A stretch of 64,000 bases of DNA from positions 1,116,001-1,180,000 of the forward strand of contig CAYNRY010000001.1 of assembly GCA_964399985.1 (NCBI GenBank), given 5' to 3'. The stretch's first letter is position 1. Each line of letters opens with the position of its first letter. The notes beneath the pieces were generated by a model. The model saw only the letters and a program-made list of their open reading frames with translations. It did not search any database and had not been told where the DNA came from. Of this stretch, positions 54,399-63,174 are shown piece after piece. The translations under genes and the position numbers were made by a program. This DNA is from Micavibrio_B sp964399985. Its GTDB lineage: Bacteria; Pseudomonadota; Alphaproteobacteria; Micavibrionales; Micavibrionaceae.

Positions 54399-54426
54399 TT
54401 TACAAGGCTATGCCCTGATATATACT
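54399..54426 (+). promoter_or_regulatory. Candidate sigma-70 promoter for the initiating sugar transferase
   Basis: TTTACA (54399-54404), a 16-base spacer and TATACT (54421-54426), in the 110-base gap between the divergent export operon and the sugar transferase gene. Confidence 0.45.
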
Positions 54427-54486
54427 GCAACGCAGTAATTTTTGCACCCCTCTATCTGTAATATTTTGATGTAATTGGCTTTTTTA

Positions 54487-55962
54487 ATGTTTTCAACAAA
54501 CCACAACCGCAAGCAACATACACCGAGATCCGGCGGCCTTATTATTGCCATCGGCGATTTATTTGCCGTAATATTGAGCTTTTGTTGCGCCATGTCTCTG
54601 GCTGATTATTTCCCCAATTTCGAACTAGGGACACCGCTTTCAAGTCTTACCTACATAAATCCGTTCGAGCGTTATTATCTCTATTTTGCGATCAGTGTTG
54701 TCCTGCTTTTAATGTTTCTGTCTCACGGGCACTACACGCTGCGTATTCCATGGTGGAACCAGGTCCGCTTGATTACATTCGGCATTTTATTTGCAGCGCT
54801 CGCCGAAGGCGCCGCGAGTTTTACTCTAAGCATAAGATCATCCAGTCTTTTGATTTGTTTAAACTGGGTTTTATTTTTTGGCTTTTGTATTTTTCTGCGC
54901 CTGTTATTTTTCAGGATAAGAGCCAGATCGACAAGATGGAATATCCCGACCGTCGTTATTGGTGATTCAACCACGGTATCCGATATTCTTTATGCATTTA
55001 ACGCCGATCCCGGAACCGGATATGATGTGCATACCGTATTCCTGCGCGATAGTAACAATGACCGGTTTTGCATTTCAGATCTTCCGGCAAAGTATGCAAA
55101 TCTAAAAATTGAAAACGATATCGACCATTATGAGGATTATATCGCCTCTCATCCGGATAATTACTACGTTATCGTTCTCGATACTTTCAAAGGATTGATG
55201 CGCGATAAAATCGTCGAAACACTTGCCCATAGCGGCGCCCATTATTCCGTCGTGCCTACTATTTCACGCATGAGTATTTATGAAATGGAACCGCGATATT
55301 TCTTCGGTTATGACGTTATGCTGCTTCAGGCACGGACTTCCCTTTCCCACCCAGCATCCCGTTTTGCCAAGAGAACACTTGATTTCGTGTCGTCTTTATC
55401 AGGGCTGATTGTATTCTCCCCGATGTTCCTGATTATTTTTATCGCCCTGAAAATGGAAGGCCACAAAGGCAGTATTTTTTATGGCGGCGAAAGGCTTGGA
55501 CAAAATGGAAAGCTGTTCAGATGCTGGAAATTCCGCACCATGGAACCAGATTGCGACCATCTCCTGTATGATTATCTAGCGCAAAACCCCGAGGCAAAAG
55601 AACATTGGGATAAATATTATAAATTGCCGAGAGATCCGCGTGTCAAAACCAGAACAGCGCATTTGCTTCGCAAATCCAGCCTCGATGAAATTCCGCAATT
55701 GTGGAATGTTTTCATCGGGAATATGAGCCTTGTCGGCCCCCGCCCTATTCTTCCGCGTGAAGTCGAGAATTATGGTGAAACGGTCCGCGAGTATACGCAA
55801 GTAAAACCCGGTATTACAGGTTTGTGGCAAGTCAGTGGCCGTAGCTCCATGAGCTTTCAGCGACGTGTATACTGGGATAGTTGGTATGTCAGGAACTGGT
55901 CCTTCTGGGGCGATATCGTCATCCTTCTTAAAACCATTCCTGCCGTCATTGTAAAAGACTAG
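54487..55962 (+). CDS. Undecaprenyl-phosphate sugar-phosphate transferase (WbaP/WcaJ-like initiating enzyme)
   Basis: About 491 residues from ATG 54487 (the frame opens at TTG 54475). Four N-terminal membrane helices are followed by a Rossmann-like linker domain (NIPTVVIGDSTTVSDILYAF). The catalytic bacterial sugar transferase domain covers the last ~200 residues: KRTLDFVSSLSGLIVFSP, RLGQNGKLFRCWKFRTM, SSLDEIPQLWNVFIGNMSLV, GPRPILPREV and VKPGITGLWQVSGRS. It transfers a hexose-1-phosphate to undecaprenyl phosphate, starting the repeat unit. It is divergent from the export operon and followed by a bidirectional terminator. Confidence 0.93.
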   Translation: MFSTNHNRKQHTPRSGGLIIAIGDLFAVILSFCCAMSLADYFPNFELGTPLSSLTYINPFERYYLYFAISVVLLLMFLSHGHYTLRIPWWNQVRLITFGILFAALAEGAASFTLSIRSSSLLICLNWVLFFGFCIFLRLLFFRIRARSTRWNIPTVVIGDSTTVSDILYAFNADPGTGYDVHTVFLRDSNNDRFCISDLPAKYANLKIENDIDHYEDYIASHPDNYYVIVLDTFKGLMRDKIVETLAHSGAHYSVVPTISRMSIYEMEPRYFFGYDVMLLQARTSLSHPASRFAKRTLDFVSSLSGLIVFSPMFLIIFIALKMEGHKGSIFYGGERLGQNGKLFRCWKFRTMEPDCDHLLYDYLAQNPEAKEHWDKYYKLPRDPRVKTRTAHLLRKSSLDEIPQLWNVFIGNMSLVGPRPILPREVENYGETVREYTQVKPGITGLWQVSGRSSMSFQRRVYWDSWYVRNWSFWGDIVILLKTIPAVIVKD

Positions 55963-55972
55963 CAACTCCAAT

Positions 55973-56004
55973 AAAAAAACCCGCCAAATCATGGCGGGTT
56001 TTTT
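55973..56004. terminator. Bidirectional terminator between the sugar transferase and the adhesin gene
   Basis: A-run, stem CCCGCC/GGCGGG with loop AAATCAT, then six T. Works in both directions for the convergent genes. Confidence 0.9.
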
Positions 56005-56020
56005 CGTATGACTTTAATTC

Positions 56021-59000
56021 TTAAAGGCCGGAACTCATTATATCGCTGCCATCGCCGGAGAAGCTGTAATTTACAACCTGACCCTGGCTTGCCGCGTCGA
56101 TCGCTGCATCCCAGTTGGCAGCTTCAACAATGTTTTCATTCGCACCAGCTTCAGGTGTAATTTGATCCAGTGAATTGCCAGTGGCATTATTCGTACCATC
56201 CGTCTCATCGCCACCAGCTGCCGGCGTGATATCGTTCAGAGAGAAACCTGCATCTGCATTAGCGGCGGCTGGAACGGTCAAACCGGCGATACGCGGTAAG
56301 CCACGGATCGTGATACTGAACCGTCCTGCTACCCCCGGGATACCGGCGATATCGCGGAATAGATCGCTTTGATCAATTGAAGGTGAGAAACCGAAGAAGA
56401 AAAGACCGAGAGTATCGTCATCATTGAAGTGATAGATGCCGTTTTCAATCTGATCATATTGAGCCTGAGTCAGGTTCAATCCCAAGACTGAGTTCGGAAC
56501 GAAGCCATCGAAGCTTGTATCGATGGCGCTAATGATCGTCGGGGTACCCGGATTATAAAGCGCACCATTGGCAAGCTCTACATAGTACTGGGATTGGCCC
56601 GCAAAAATAGTTGAGCCGATTGTGTTGCCGAGAAGATTAACGCTGTTCAGGCCTGTCGGCTCGAAGTGATAACCGACGCGACCGCCTGTGATCGTATTCG
56701 ATGCACCTGTGAGGTTGATCAAGCCACTTTCGAAATTCATTCCGATATCAGAATTCGTTACTTCGTTACCGGAGATATTTACCTGACCGGCTCCCATGTC
56801 AGAAACATAGATACCTGCCCTTGTTGCGTTAGCAATCAGATTATCGACAATATCTGCAAGGATAGAATTCGCAACGCGAATGCCATCACCGCCGATTGCC
56901 GTATCATCCGCCGTTCCCGCAAGAAGATCCGGACCCAAGCCAAGGAAGTTGGCTTGAACCAGAGTATTGCTGCTTCCGTTCAGATAAACGCCTGCATCGC
57001 CAATAGCGTTCAATGTATTATTGGTGATTATATTGCCAGTAACCAGCCCTGCGCCTTGTGACGCAAAAATACCATGACGAACGGTATTTGCGACAATGTT
57101 AGAGTCTACAAAGGCGTTGCTGGTGCCGGCTAGGCGAATACCGTCGCGGCCAATCGTGCCAACACCTGTACCGATAATATTACCAGTAACTGTTGCGCCA
57201 TTCGACACCTGAATACGGACACCGTCTTCATTTGTATCGTTGACAGTGTTGTTGGTAACAACGTTATTCGCGCCTGTGTTCAGAACGAGGATACCGTTGC
57301 GACCTGTGCCAGCGACAGTGTTGTCGTTGATCGTCACATTACCGCCGAATTGTGAGTAAATACCTTCAGCGCCGGTTTCATTGACAGCATTGTCCTGAAC
57401 AAGCGCGTCGCTTGCTGATGACAGACGGATACCATCCCAGCTCGTGTTAGAAACGGTATTACCTGTTACGGATGCGCCGTTGCTGTTCAAAATCTGAATA
57501 CCACTACCGACATTTGCAGAAGCGCTTGATGCTTCATCAATCGTATTATCATTGACAGTAACGCCGTTAGAAGACTCGATCAGGATACCGTCGCCTTTTA
57601 TATTATCTGTAGCACCAAGAGTTCCAACATCGTTATTTGTTACGAAGCTATTATTGCTGCCGTTCAGATAAATACCGTGGTTGCCAGTAGTATCAACTGT
57701 ATTGTTCGACACCGTGTTGTTGTTAACGGTCGAGCCCCCAACCGATACGAAGATACCGTAACGGTTTGCTTTGGCGACATCGTTATCATCGACAAGACCG
57801 TTGCTGGTTCCTGTCAAACGGATACCGTCGCGGCCAATTGTGCCAGCACCTAGGCCGACATCATTTCCTGTTACTTTCACACCGTTCGAAGATTGTACGC
57901 GGATACCGTCTTGTGTCGTATCATTAACCGTGTTGTTGGTGATTTGATTATTCGCACCTGTATTGATGATTAAAATACCGTTGCGGCCTGTACCAGCGAC
58001 AATATTGTCATCAATTGTTACGTTACCGCCCCATTGCGAGTAAATACCTTCGGTTCCCACTTCATCGATATTATTATCCTGAACAAGTGCATCGCTTGCA
58101 CCCGACAAACGGATACCATCCCAGCTCGCGTTAGAAACAGTATTACCCGTTACTGATGCGCCGTTGCTGCTCAATATCTGGATACCGCTACCGACATTTG
58201 GAGATACGCCATGCGTTTCTTCGACCGTGTTGTTGTTGACGGTCGCACCGCTGGAGTTTTCAACGAGAATGCCATCACCTTTAATATTATTCGTCGCGCC
58301 CAGTGTTCCGACATCGTTACCTGTTACAAAGCTGTTATTACTGCCGTTGAGGTAAATACCATTTGAACCTGTCGTATCTACCGTATTGTTCGACACCGTG
58401 TTGTTGTTAACGGTCGAGCCCCCAACCGATACGAAGATACCGTAACGGTTTGCTTTGGCGACATCGTTATCATCGACAAGACCGTTGCTGGTTCCTGTCA
58501 AACGGATACCGTCGCGGCCAATTGTGCCAGCACCTAGGCCGACATCATTTCCTGTTACTTTCACACCGTTCGAAGATTGTACGCGGATACCGTCTTGTGT
58601 CGTATCATTAACCGTGTTGTTGGTGATTTGATTATTCGCACCTGTATTGATGATTAAAATACCGTTGCGGCCTGTACCAGCGACAATATTGTCATCAATT
58701 GTTACGTTACCGCCCCATTGCGAGTAAATACCTTCGGTTCCGGTTTCGTTTACAGCATTACCCTGAACAAGCGCGTTGCTGGCGCCAGACAAACGAATCC
58801 CATCCCAGCTGGTGTTTGAGACAGTATTGCCTGTCACAGACGCGCCGTTGCTGTTGAGGAGTTGGATACCACTACCGACATTGGACACGAGGCTTGAAAT
58901 ATTCGAAACGATATTTGTATCAACAACCGCACCGGCTGAGTTTTCAACGAGAATGCCGTCACGTCCCGCGCCGTTTACGGTATTGCCTGTAACTTTCGTA

Positions 59001-61003
59001 GAATTGCTGCTTTTAACTTTGATACCATCCAGCTGGCTGCCGATAACGAAGTTGTTGCTGATTGTCGCATTGTTATAACCATCAACAATAATGCCGTAGC
59101 CGTCAGTTGCTCCGCTGGCATTGACAATCGTAAGACCGTCGACGGTGACGTCATTGGCCGTAATCTGAACGCCCGGAGAATTCGGTGTAATTCTCGTGCC
59201 GTTAAGTACGCCGTTACCTTTTAAGGCGACATTGGCTTTGTTCACGTTAACGGATTCCGCATAAGTACCTGCAGCGACATTGATAGTCGTCAATGCCGTA
59301 GCGTCATCCGCAAAGCCGACCGCCTGATTGATTTTACCATTAGAGTTAACATTAATCGTATTAACAGCCGATGTGCCGATCAAACGGCTGTCTCCCAGTA
59401 AAGTCGTGCCGTTGCTTGCGTAAATCTTGCTGCCAAGATTTACAGTGCCCGCGTCCACGGTAAGGTTGCCGTTTCCAACTGTAAGATTTTTGTTGAAGTT
59501 AACAGTTGCGGATTTCAATGTCAGATTTCCAGCGGTTGTGCCGGTGGCGAAGAACGGGAAGCTAGATTGCGCAACAAGAAATGTGCTCAAATCGACATCA
59601 CCATCAGGCAAAAGATTCAAAGCGGCGTTTGTTGCGAGATTAGTCAGGAAACCACCTACGTTTTCATTATAAACACCGTCTTTTGTACCAACATCAATAT
59701 ATTGGTCGGCCTGTATGATTACGTCAGCTGTTCTAATCTGCTGGGCGAGACGCGCCGCTGAAATTGAATATGTTGAGCTTGCAGGTATGACGCCTCCATA
59801 AATAACCATGAAGCGTGGATCAAGTAAAAGACTACCCATTGCACCATTTGCGGCGGTCAGATCGGCCAGACCTGCGTAGTTAAGACCTTCGTAACCTGAT
59901 ACCTCGACTTCCCCGCCGTTACCGGACAAAGCTCCACCGCGAGCTGTAATCAAACCTGAGAAATCCATGATGTTGTCGGCGATCAGATCGATCTTGCCAC
60001 CATTACCGCTCGTCACGGCATTAGCAGAAATTTGTGCATCTTCAGTTACTGTTATGTCTTTACCTTTGACATCGATTTTACCGCCGCCGGATTTACCGTC
60101 AGCTTTCAATTTGCCCGATACTTTAACGGTCGAGTTACCGCCGCCGAGAATGATTTTGCCGCCCTTAACTTCAACGGAAGATACATCGATAATACCGTCC
60201 ATATTGACAACATTATCGACTGCGTTTTTCGCGGCAGAAGCTGTCAATTGGACAGTGCCGCCTTCTGCGAGGATCTTGCCAGAGTTGGAGACCAGCGCGG
60301 TTTCAAGATTTGAATCAGCCGCGATCTCGATCAAATTATCACCGTAAAGATCGACTGTCGCTTTTTCGCCGGACGCCAACGTGACGCGACCAATTTTTGC
60401 CTTGATAACGCCGTTATTTACGGCAGTTTTTGCAACTAAACCAGCAAGACCGGCTTCCTGAACATTAATCAAACCATTATTGATGACAGCAGCATCTGAG
60501 ATATTGGAGATATCGATTTTGTTCGACCCAGACATCACCTGATCGACATTGATATCACCAGTCGAAGCGATAATGCCGCCTACATCGACAACAGAGTCTC
60601 TGCCAAAGATGACGCCATTTCGGTCAAGAACCATAACCTTGCCATTGGCAATTAATTTACCGAGAATTTGTGTTGGGTCTACGCCTTTGGAATAGACACG
60701 GTTAACGGCCAGAGAATTTGAATTCGGTTGGTAAAATTGTGTCGTCGCATCTTTACCAATGTTGAAACTATCCCAATTGATAACAGTGCGGTCTGTATTC
60801 TGGTGAACGTCAAGCTTGTTCGGCTGGGAATAGTCGAATGAAGCATCCCCGCCTACTACTGTGCCGTTCGTCGGCAACTCACCTGCATCAATCGCGAAAG
60901 CATTACCGGGGCTTATCAAGGTTCCCGCTGCGAGCATTGATATCAGGGAAACTTTTCCCGCTAATGATTTAATTGATTTTTTTGTTTGCGGCTGCAGCGA
61001 CAT
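56021..61003 (-). CDS. Two-partner-secretion-type filamentous haemagglutinin-like adhesin with beta-helix repeats
   Basis: 1660 residues. An extended signal peptide (KVSLISMLAAGTLISPGNAFA) is followed by the TPS/FHA N-terminal domain (about 45-250): SFNIGKDATTQFYQPNSNSL, RVYSKGVDPTQILGKLIANG and DRNGVIFGRDSVVDVGGIIA. A Gly-rich region with AxGGxLSGNGGEVEVSG near 360 leads to a long right-handed beta-helix built of ~22-residue NxVxxxxxDGI rungs. Residues 682-1372 form three long tandem repeats. The C-terminus is acidic and has no beta-barrel, so export would need a separate TpsB transporter, which is not in the window. A single gene with a 237-base upstream region; role in surface adhesion or biofilm is inferred. 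Confidence 0.88.
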   Translation of the reverse strand: MSLQPQTKKSIKSLAGKVSLISMLAAGTLISPGNAFAIDAGELPTNGTVVGGDASFDYSQPNKLDVHQNTDRTVINWDSFNIGKDATTQFYQPNSNSLAVNRVYSKGVDPTQILGKLIANGKVMVLDRNGVIFGRDSVVDVGGIIASTGDINVDQVMSGSNKIDISNISDAAVINNGLINVQEAGLAGLVAKTAVNNGVIKAKIGRVTLASGEKATVDLYGDNLIEIAADSNLETALVSNSGKILAEGGTVQLTASAAKNAVDNVVNMDGIIDVSSVEVKGGKIILGGGNSTVKVSGKLKADGKSGGGKIDVKGKDITVTEDAQISANAVTSGNGGKIDLIADNIMDFSGLITARGGALSGNGGEVEVSGYEGLNYAGLADLTAANGAMGSLLLDPRFMVIYGGVIPASSTYSISAARLAQQIRTADVIIQADQYIDVGTKDGVYNENVGGFLTNLATNAALNLLPDGDVDLSTFLVAQSSFPFFATGTTAGNLTLKSATVNFNKNLTVGNGNLTVDAGTVNLGSKIYASNGTTLLGDSRLIGTSAVNTINVNSNGKINQAVGFADDATALTTINVAAGTYAESVNVNKANVALKGNGVLNGTRITPNSPGVQITANDVTVDGLTIVNASGATDGYGIIVDGYNNATISNNFVIGSQLDGIKVKSSNSTKVTGNTVNGAGRDGILVENSAGAVVDTNIVSNISSLVSNVGSGIQLLNSNGASVTGNTVSNTSWDGIRLSGASNALVQGNAVNETGTEGIYSQWGGNVTIDDNIVAGTGRNGILIINTGANNQITNNTVNDTTQDGIRVQSSNGVKVTGNDVGLGAGTIGRDGIRLTGTSNGLVDDNDVAKANRYGIFVSVGGSTVNNNTVSNNTVDTTGSNGIYLNGSNNSFVTGNDVGTLGATNNIKGDGILVENSSGATVNNNTVEETHGVSPNVGSGIQILSSNGASVTGNTVSNASWDGIRLSGASDALVQDNNIDEVGTEGIYSQWGGNVTIDDNIVAGTGRNGILIINTGANNQITNNTVNDTTQDGIRVQSSNGVKVTGNDVGLGAGTIGRDGIRLTGTSNGLVDDNDVAKANRYGIFVSVGGSTVNNNTVSNNTVDTTGNHGIYLNGSNNSFVTNNDVGTLGATDNIKGDGILIESSNGVTVNDNTIDEASSASANVGSGIQILNSNGASVTGNTVSNTSWDGIRLSSASDALVQDNAVNETGAEGIYSQFGGNVTINDNTVAGTGRNGILVLNTGANNVVTNNTVNDTNEDGVRIQVSNGATVTGNIIGTGVGTIGRDGIRLAGTSNAFVDSNIVANTVRHGIFASQGAGLVTGNIITNNTLNAIGDAGVYLNGSSNTLVQANFLGLGPDLLAGTADDTAIGGDGIRVANSILADIVDNLIANATRAGIYVSDMGAGQVNISGNEVTNSDIGMNFESGLINLTGASNTITGGRVGYHFEPTGLNSVNLLGNTIGSTIFAGQSQYYVELANGALYNPGTPTIISAIDTSFDGFVPNSVLGLNLTQAQYDQIENGIYHFNDDDTLGLFFFGFSPSIDQSDLFRDIAGIPGVAGRFSITIRGLPRIAGLTVPAAANADAGFSLNDITPAAGGDETDGTNNATGNSLDQITPEAGANENIVEAANWDAAIDAASQGQVVNYSFSGDGSDIMSSGL
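57699..58057 (-). repeat. Identical 359-base block, copy in unit 2
   Basis: Read line by line, this block matches 58383-58741 base for base at an offset of 684. Sequence diverges immediately outside the block on both sides. Confidence 0.9.
58383..58741 (-). repeat. Identical 359-base block, copy in unit 1
   Basis: The partner of 57699-58057. Identity including third codon positions points to recent duplication or gene conversion. Confidence 0.9.
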
Positions 61004-61180
61004 AGTTTTCAGACCTTTGCTTTTAAAGCGTTATTCGAATTTGAAAATGACTTATAATTTTGGATAACCCCAGAGCGAACAGCGAAACCGGAATAAAGTT
61101 TCAGCCTATTTCACGATTTTATGGGTATAGCACTAAACTATCCCCATGGTAATGAATTATTAATCATTTTGAGGGTTATG

Positions 61181-61209
61181 ATGTAATGGATTTTTGACAT
61201 AATAGTCAA
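61181..61209 (-). promoter_or_regulatory. Weak candidate promoter for the adhesin gene
   Basis: On the minus strand TTGACT (61209-61204), 17 bases, TTACAT (61186-61181). The -10 is poor (3 of 6). It would leave a leader of about 175 bases before the ATG at 61003. Confidence 0.25.
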
Positions 61210-61241
61210 GGAATAGATTTTCATATTAGGCAAGACTTATA

Positions 61242-61318
61242 TGGTGCGCCCGGAGGGACTTGAACCCCCGGCCAGACCGTTATGAGCGGTCTGCTCTAAC
61301 CAGCTGAGCTACAGGCGC
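61242..61318 (-). tRNA. tRNA with CAT anticodon (tRNA-Met or lysidine-type tRNA-Ile)
   Basis: A full cloverleaf: acceptor GCGCCTG/CGGGCGC with one G-U pair, anticodon stem GACCG/CGGTC with loop CTCATAA, T-arm with GTTCAAG, discriminator A and encoded CCA. A CAT anticodon cannot by itself separate elongator Met from Ile2; there is no initiator-type C1-A72 mismatch. Confidence 0.92.
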
Positions 61319-61426
61319 GAACCAAGGACGGTTATATAACTGATTTGGCCAAAGAGAGCAATTCCATATATAAATTTGCAAAATCCGTTGAAAATATAAT
61401 ATCAAGTTAGGGCGGAGTTGATATTG

Positions 61427-62494
61427 ATGCGTAAAATCAGGAATTTCAGGAGTTTGGCCTATTGCTTTGCAGCCGCCCTGTCGACGACGGTTTCAGGGGG
61501 TGCGCTGGCTCCCATATCCCTTCCTGCTGATGAAGCATTGTTGTCTAAAGATAAGGCCCTGAATGAACTTCCCAACAATATTAAAAATGTTATGCCCCTC
61601 AAGGCAGGAATAGAATTCCAGATCGCCCGCGATTTTTTCGAAATCAGATCCGTATGTCAGGCCACAAAGAAATTCGATACGAAAGAACCTTCGGCATTAT
61701 CCGCTTGGCTGGATAAAAATATTTCCCAGGACGAATGGCAAAAGTCTCCGCTGTTTTTTAAACGCGCCGCTTATCGCTCAACGGCCATCCAGGAATTCAG
61801 CTATACAAAGGTTGCGTTACTGGGGAAAATTCAAAAAACAATTCCCAATCACCCTGAATTTATCCATTGGCTCGAAGGCGCTAAAGCTCTGGCATATAAA
61901 CGCATACAAGAGGACGAATTACTTTCGCGCGAGATCAAGGATTGGGACAACGTCATGGCGGATAAGGCCCGCCTCACCACGTTCATGGAACGTGCCAGTA
62001 CGATTGCTCTAAATATTTTCCTGGTTAAAAAATCTTTTCCTGCCGTGGTCGTTGGCAAGGACGTTCCGCCGTTAAGCGATGGACGGCGCTTATATGCACG
62101 GTACGAGATAAGGAACAATGTCCTCAGATATAATATGGGAGAAACCGGAATACATACGGCAGAAACTGCCATCGACAATGTAGTGCACGAAACGCTGCAT
62201 ACGGCGCAATGGCGATTTGCCCAAGGCTATAGATTTAATGGTGTTCAGTCCTTTATTTACGATGAAGGCGAAAAATATTTCTTTAGTTTATTTGAAGGCC
62301 TTGGCGAGGGCATGGGAGGTCTTTCTGACAAGGACTTTTACAGAAATACATTCACCGAAAGAGCCTCGTTTTTTGTAAGTAATTCAACAAACGAACCGGA
62401 AAGAAGCCCGCAATGGTTTAACGCAAATGCATCCGCCAAGCAGCAGTACCAAAATCCCTATCTTGGCGAAATTCCAAAAGCATGCTTTAAGTAG
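61427..62494 (+). CDS. Exported HExxH putative metallopeptidase
   Basis: About 355 residues from ATG 61427 (GGAG at 61414-61417; a TTG one codon upstream is possible). A signal peptide is visible (SLAYCFAAALSTTVSGGALA). The central part is helical. Near residue 250 is VVHETLHTAQWRFAQGY with an HExxH zincin motif, followed by a glutamate-rich segment (YDEGEKYFFSLFEGLGEGM) that could supply the third zinc ligand. It resembles uncharacterised alphaproteobacterial zincin-like proteins. It is a single gene after the CAT tRNA. Protease activity is inferred from the motif alone. Confidence 0.7.
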   Translation: MRKIRNFRSLAYCFAAALSTTVSGGALAPISLPADEALLSKDKALNELPNNIKNVMPLKAGIEFQIARDFFEIRSVCQATKKFDTKEPSALSAWLDKNISQDEWQKSPLFFKRAAYRSTAIQEFSYTKVALLGKIQKTIPNHPEFIHWLEGAKALAYKRIQEDELLSREIKDWDNVMADKARLTTFMERASTIALNIFLVKKSFPAVVVGKDVPPLSDGRRLYARYEIRNNVLRYNMGETGIHTAETAIDNVVHETLHTAQWRFAQGYRFNGVQSFIYDEGEKYFFSLFEGLGEGMGGLSDKDFYRNTFTERASFFVSNSTNEPERSPQWFNANASAKQQYQNPYLGEIPKACFK

Positions 62495-62518
62495 CCCAGT
62501 TTTAATGAAAGTTTATCT

Positions 62519-63133
62519 ATGAAAATCCTAATCTGCGCCTCCTCCCGCGATCTCAAAGACGCCTATGTCAACGAAGCCATTACGCTGGGCCGTGGCCTTG
62601 GCGAAGCCGGACATGAAGTTATATACGGAGGCGGCAATCAAGGCCTTATGGCCGTTTGCGCCGGAGCCGCCGGAGCCGCGGGTTCCAGAATTGTCGGGAT
62701 CATTCCTGACATTTTTAATAAGGCTTCGCCGGAAGTCCCTCACCCGACTGTTGTGACCGAGCTGGTTGAAAACCTGTTCGCGCGAAAAGAAAAAATGCTG
62801 TTTGAAGCAGACCTGGTGGTCGTACTGGCTGGCGGTATAGGTACGTTGGATGAAATGTGGGAAGCCGCAGCCGCTAACGATATCGAAAGCTATATCAACG
62901 AGACCGGATTGGTAAAACCTGTCGTCGTTCTCAACACCAATGATTTCTTTGAAGGCAGCCGTATCCAGATGGAACGTTGTGTCGAAGAAGGTTGCGTTTC
63001 GCCAGCAAAGCTTCAGATGTTTCATTTCGTCGACGATGCTAAAGCCGCGCTCGGTATCATTACCAATTACTCCAAAAACGGAATGCCGAATTTATCCGTC
63101 CTGATGAAAAAGAAAGAAATGGAAGTAGCCTAA
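62519..63133 (+). CDS. LOG-family (TIGR00730-type) nucleoside monophosphate phosphoribohydrolase
   Basis: 204 residues of Rossmann-like fold. The N-terminus ILICASSRDLKDAYVNEA, VIYGGGNQGLMAVCAGAA near 40 and LAGGIGTLDEMWEA near 100 are the family blocks. Members usually read PGGxGTxxE at the last site; here Pro is replaced by Ala. The enzyme class cleaves ribose 5'-phosphate from nucleoside monophosphates (cytokinin activation in plants); bacterial substrates are often AMP or unknown. It lies 24 bases after the metallopeptidase-like gene and may share its transcript. Confidence 0.87.
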   Translation: MKILICASSRDLKDAYVNEAITLGRGLGEAGHEVIYGGGNQGLMAVCAGAAGAAGSRIVGIIPDIFNKASPEVPHPTVVTELVENLFARKEKMLFEADLVVVLAGGIGTLDEMWEAAAANDIESYINETGLVKPVVVLNTNDFFEGSRIQMERCVEEGCVSPAKLQMFHFVDDAKAALGIITNYSKNGMPNLSVLMKKKEMEVA

Positions 63134-63174
63134 ATTTCTGGACAGCTTCATCCAGGATATGCTTACTCTTAAAC

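Larger units (their letters stand above)
56888..58960 (-). repeat. Three tandem long repeats inside the adhesin gene
   Basis: Each unit begins with a DGI-(L/I)-(V/I)-E-(N/S)-S motif. Unit 1 spans 58277-58960 (684 bases, 228 residues), unit 2 spans 57593-58276 (684 bases) and unit 3 spans 56888-57592 (705 bases, longer by a seven-residue insert near its end). Units 1 and 2 are very similar; unit 3 is more diverged. Confidence 0.9.

Noticed and set aside
23597..55962. Genomic island bounded by mobile-element ends
   Set aside because: No integrase, transposase, direct-repeat attachment sites or flanking tRNA at its borders were seen.
56888..58960. CRISPR-like array
   Set aside because: The repeats are long coding units of 228-235 residues inside one gene, not short repeats with unique spacers.
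56175..60347. Several plus-strand frames within the adhesin gene
   Set aside because: They are antisense shadows of a repetitive beta-helix coding sequence.
61395..61400. TATAAT as promoter -10 for the HExxH gene
   Set aside because: No acceptable -35 at 16-18 bases; the nearest TTGCAA is only 12 bases away.
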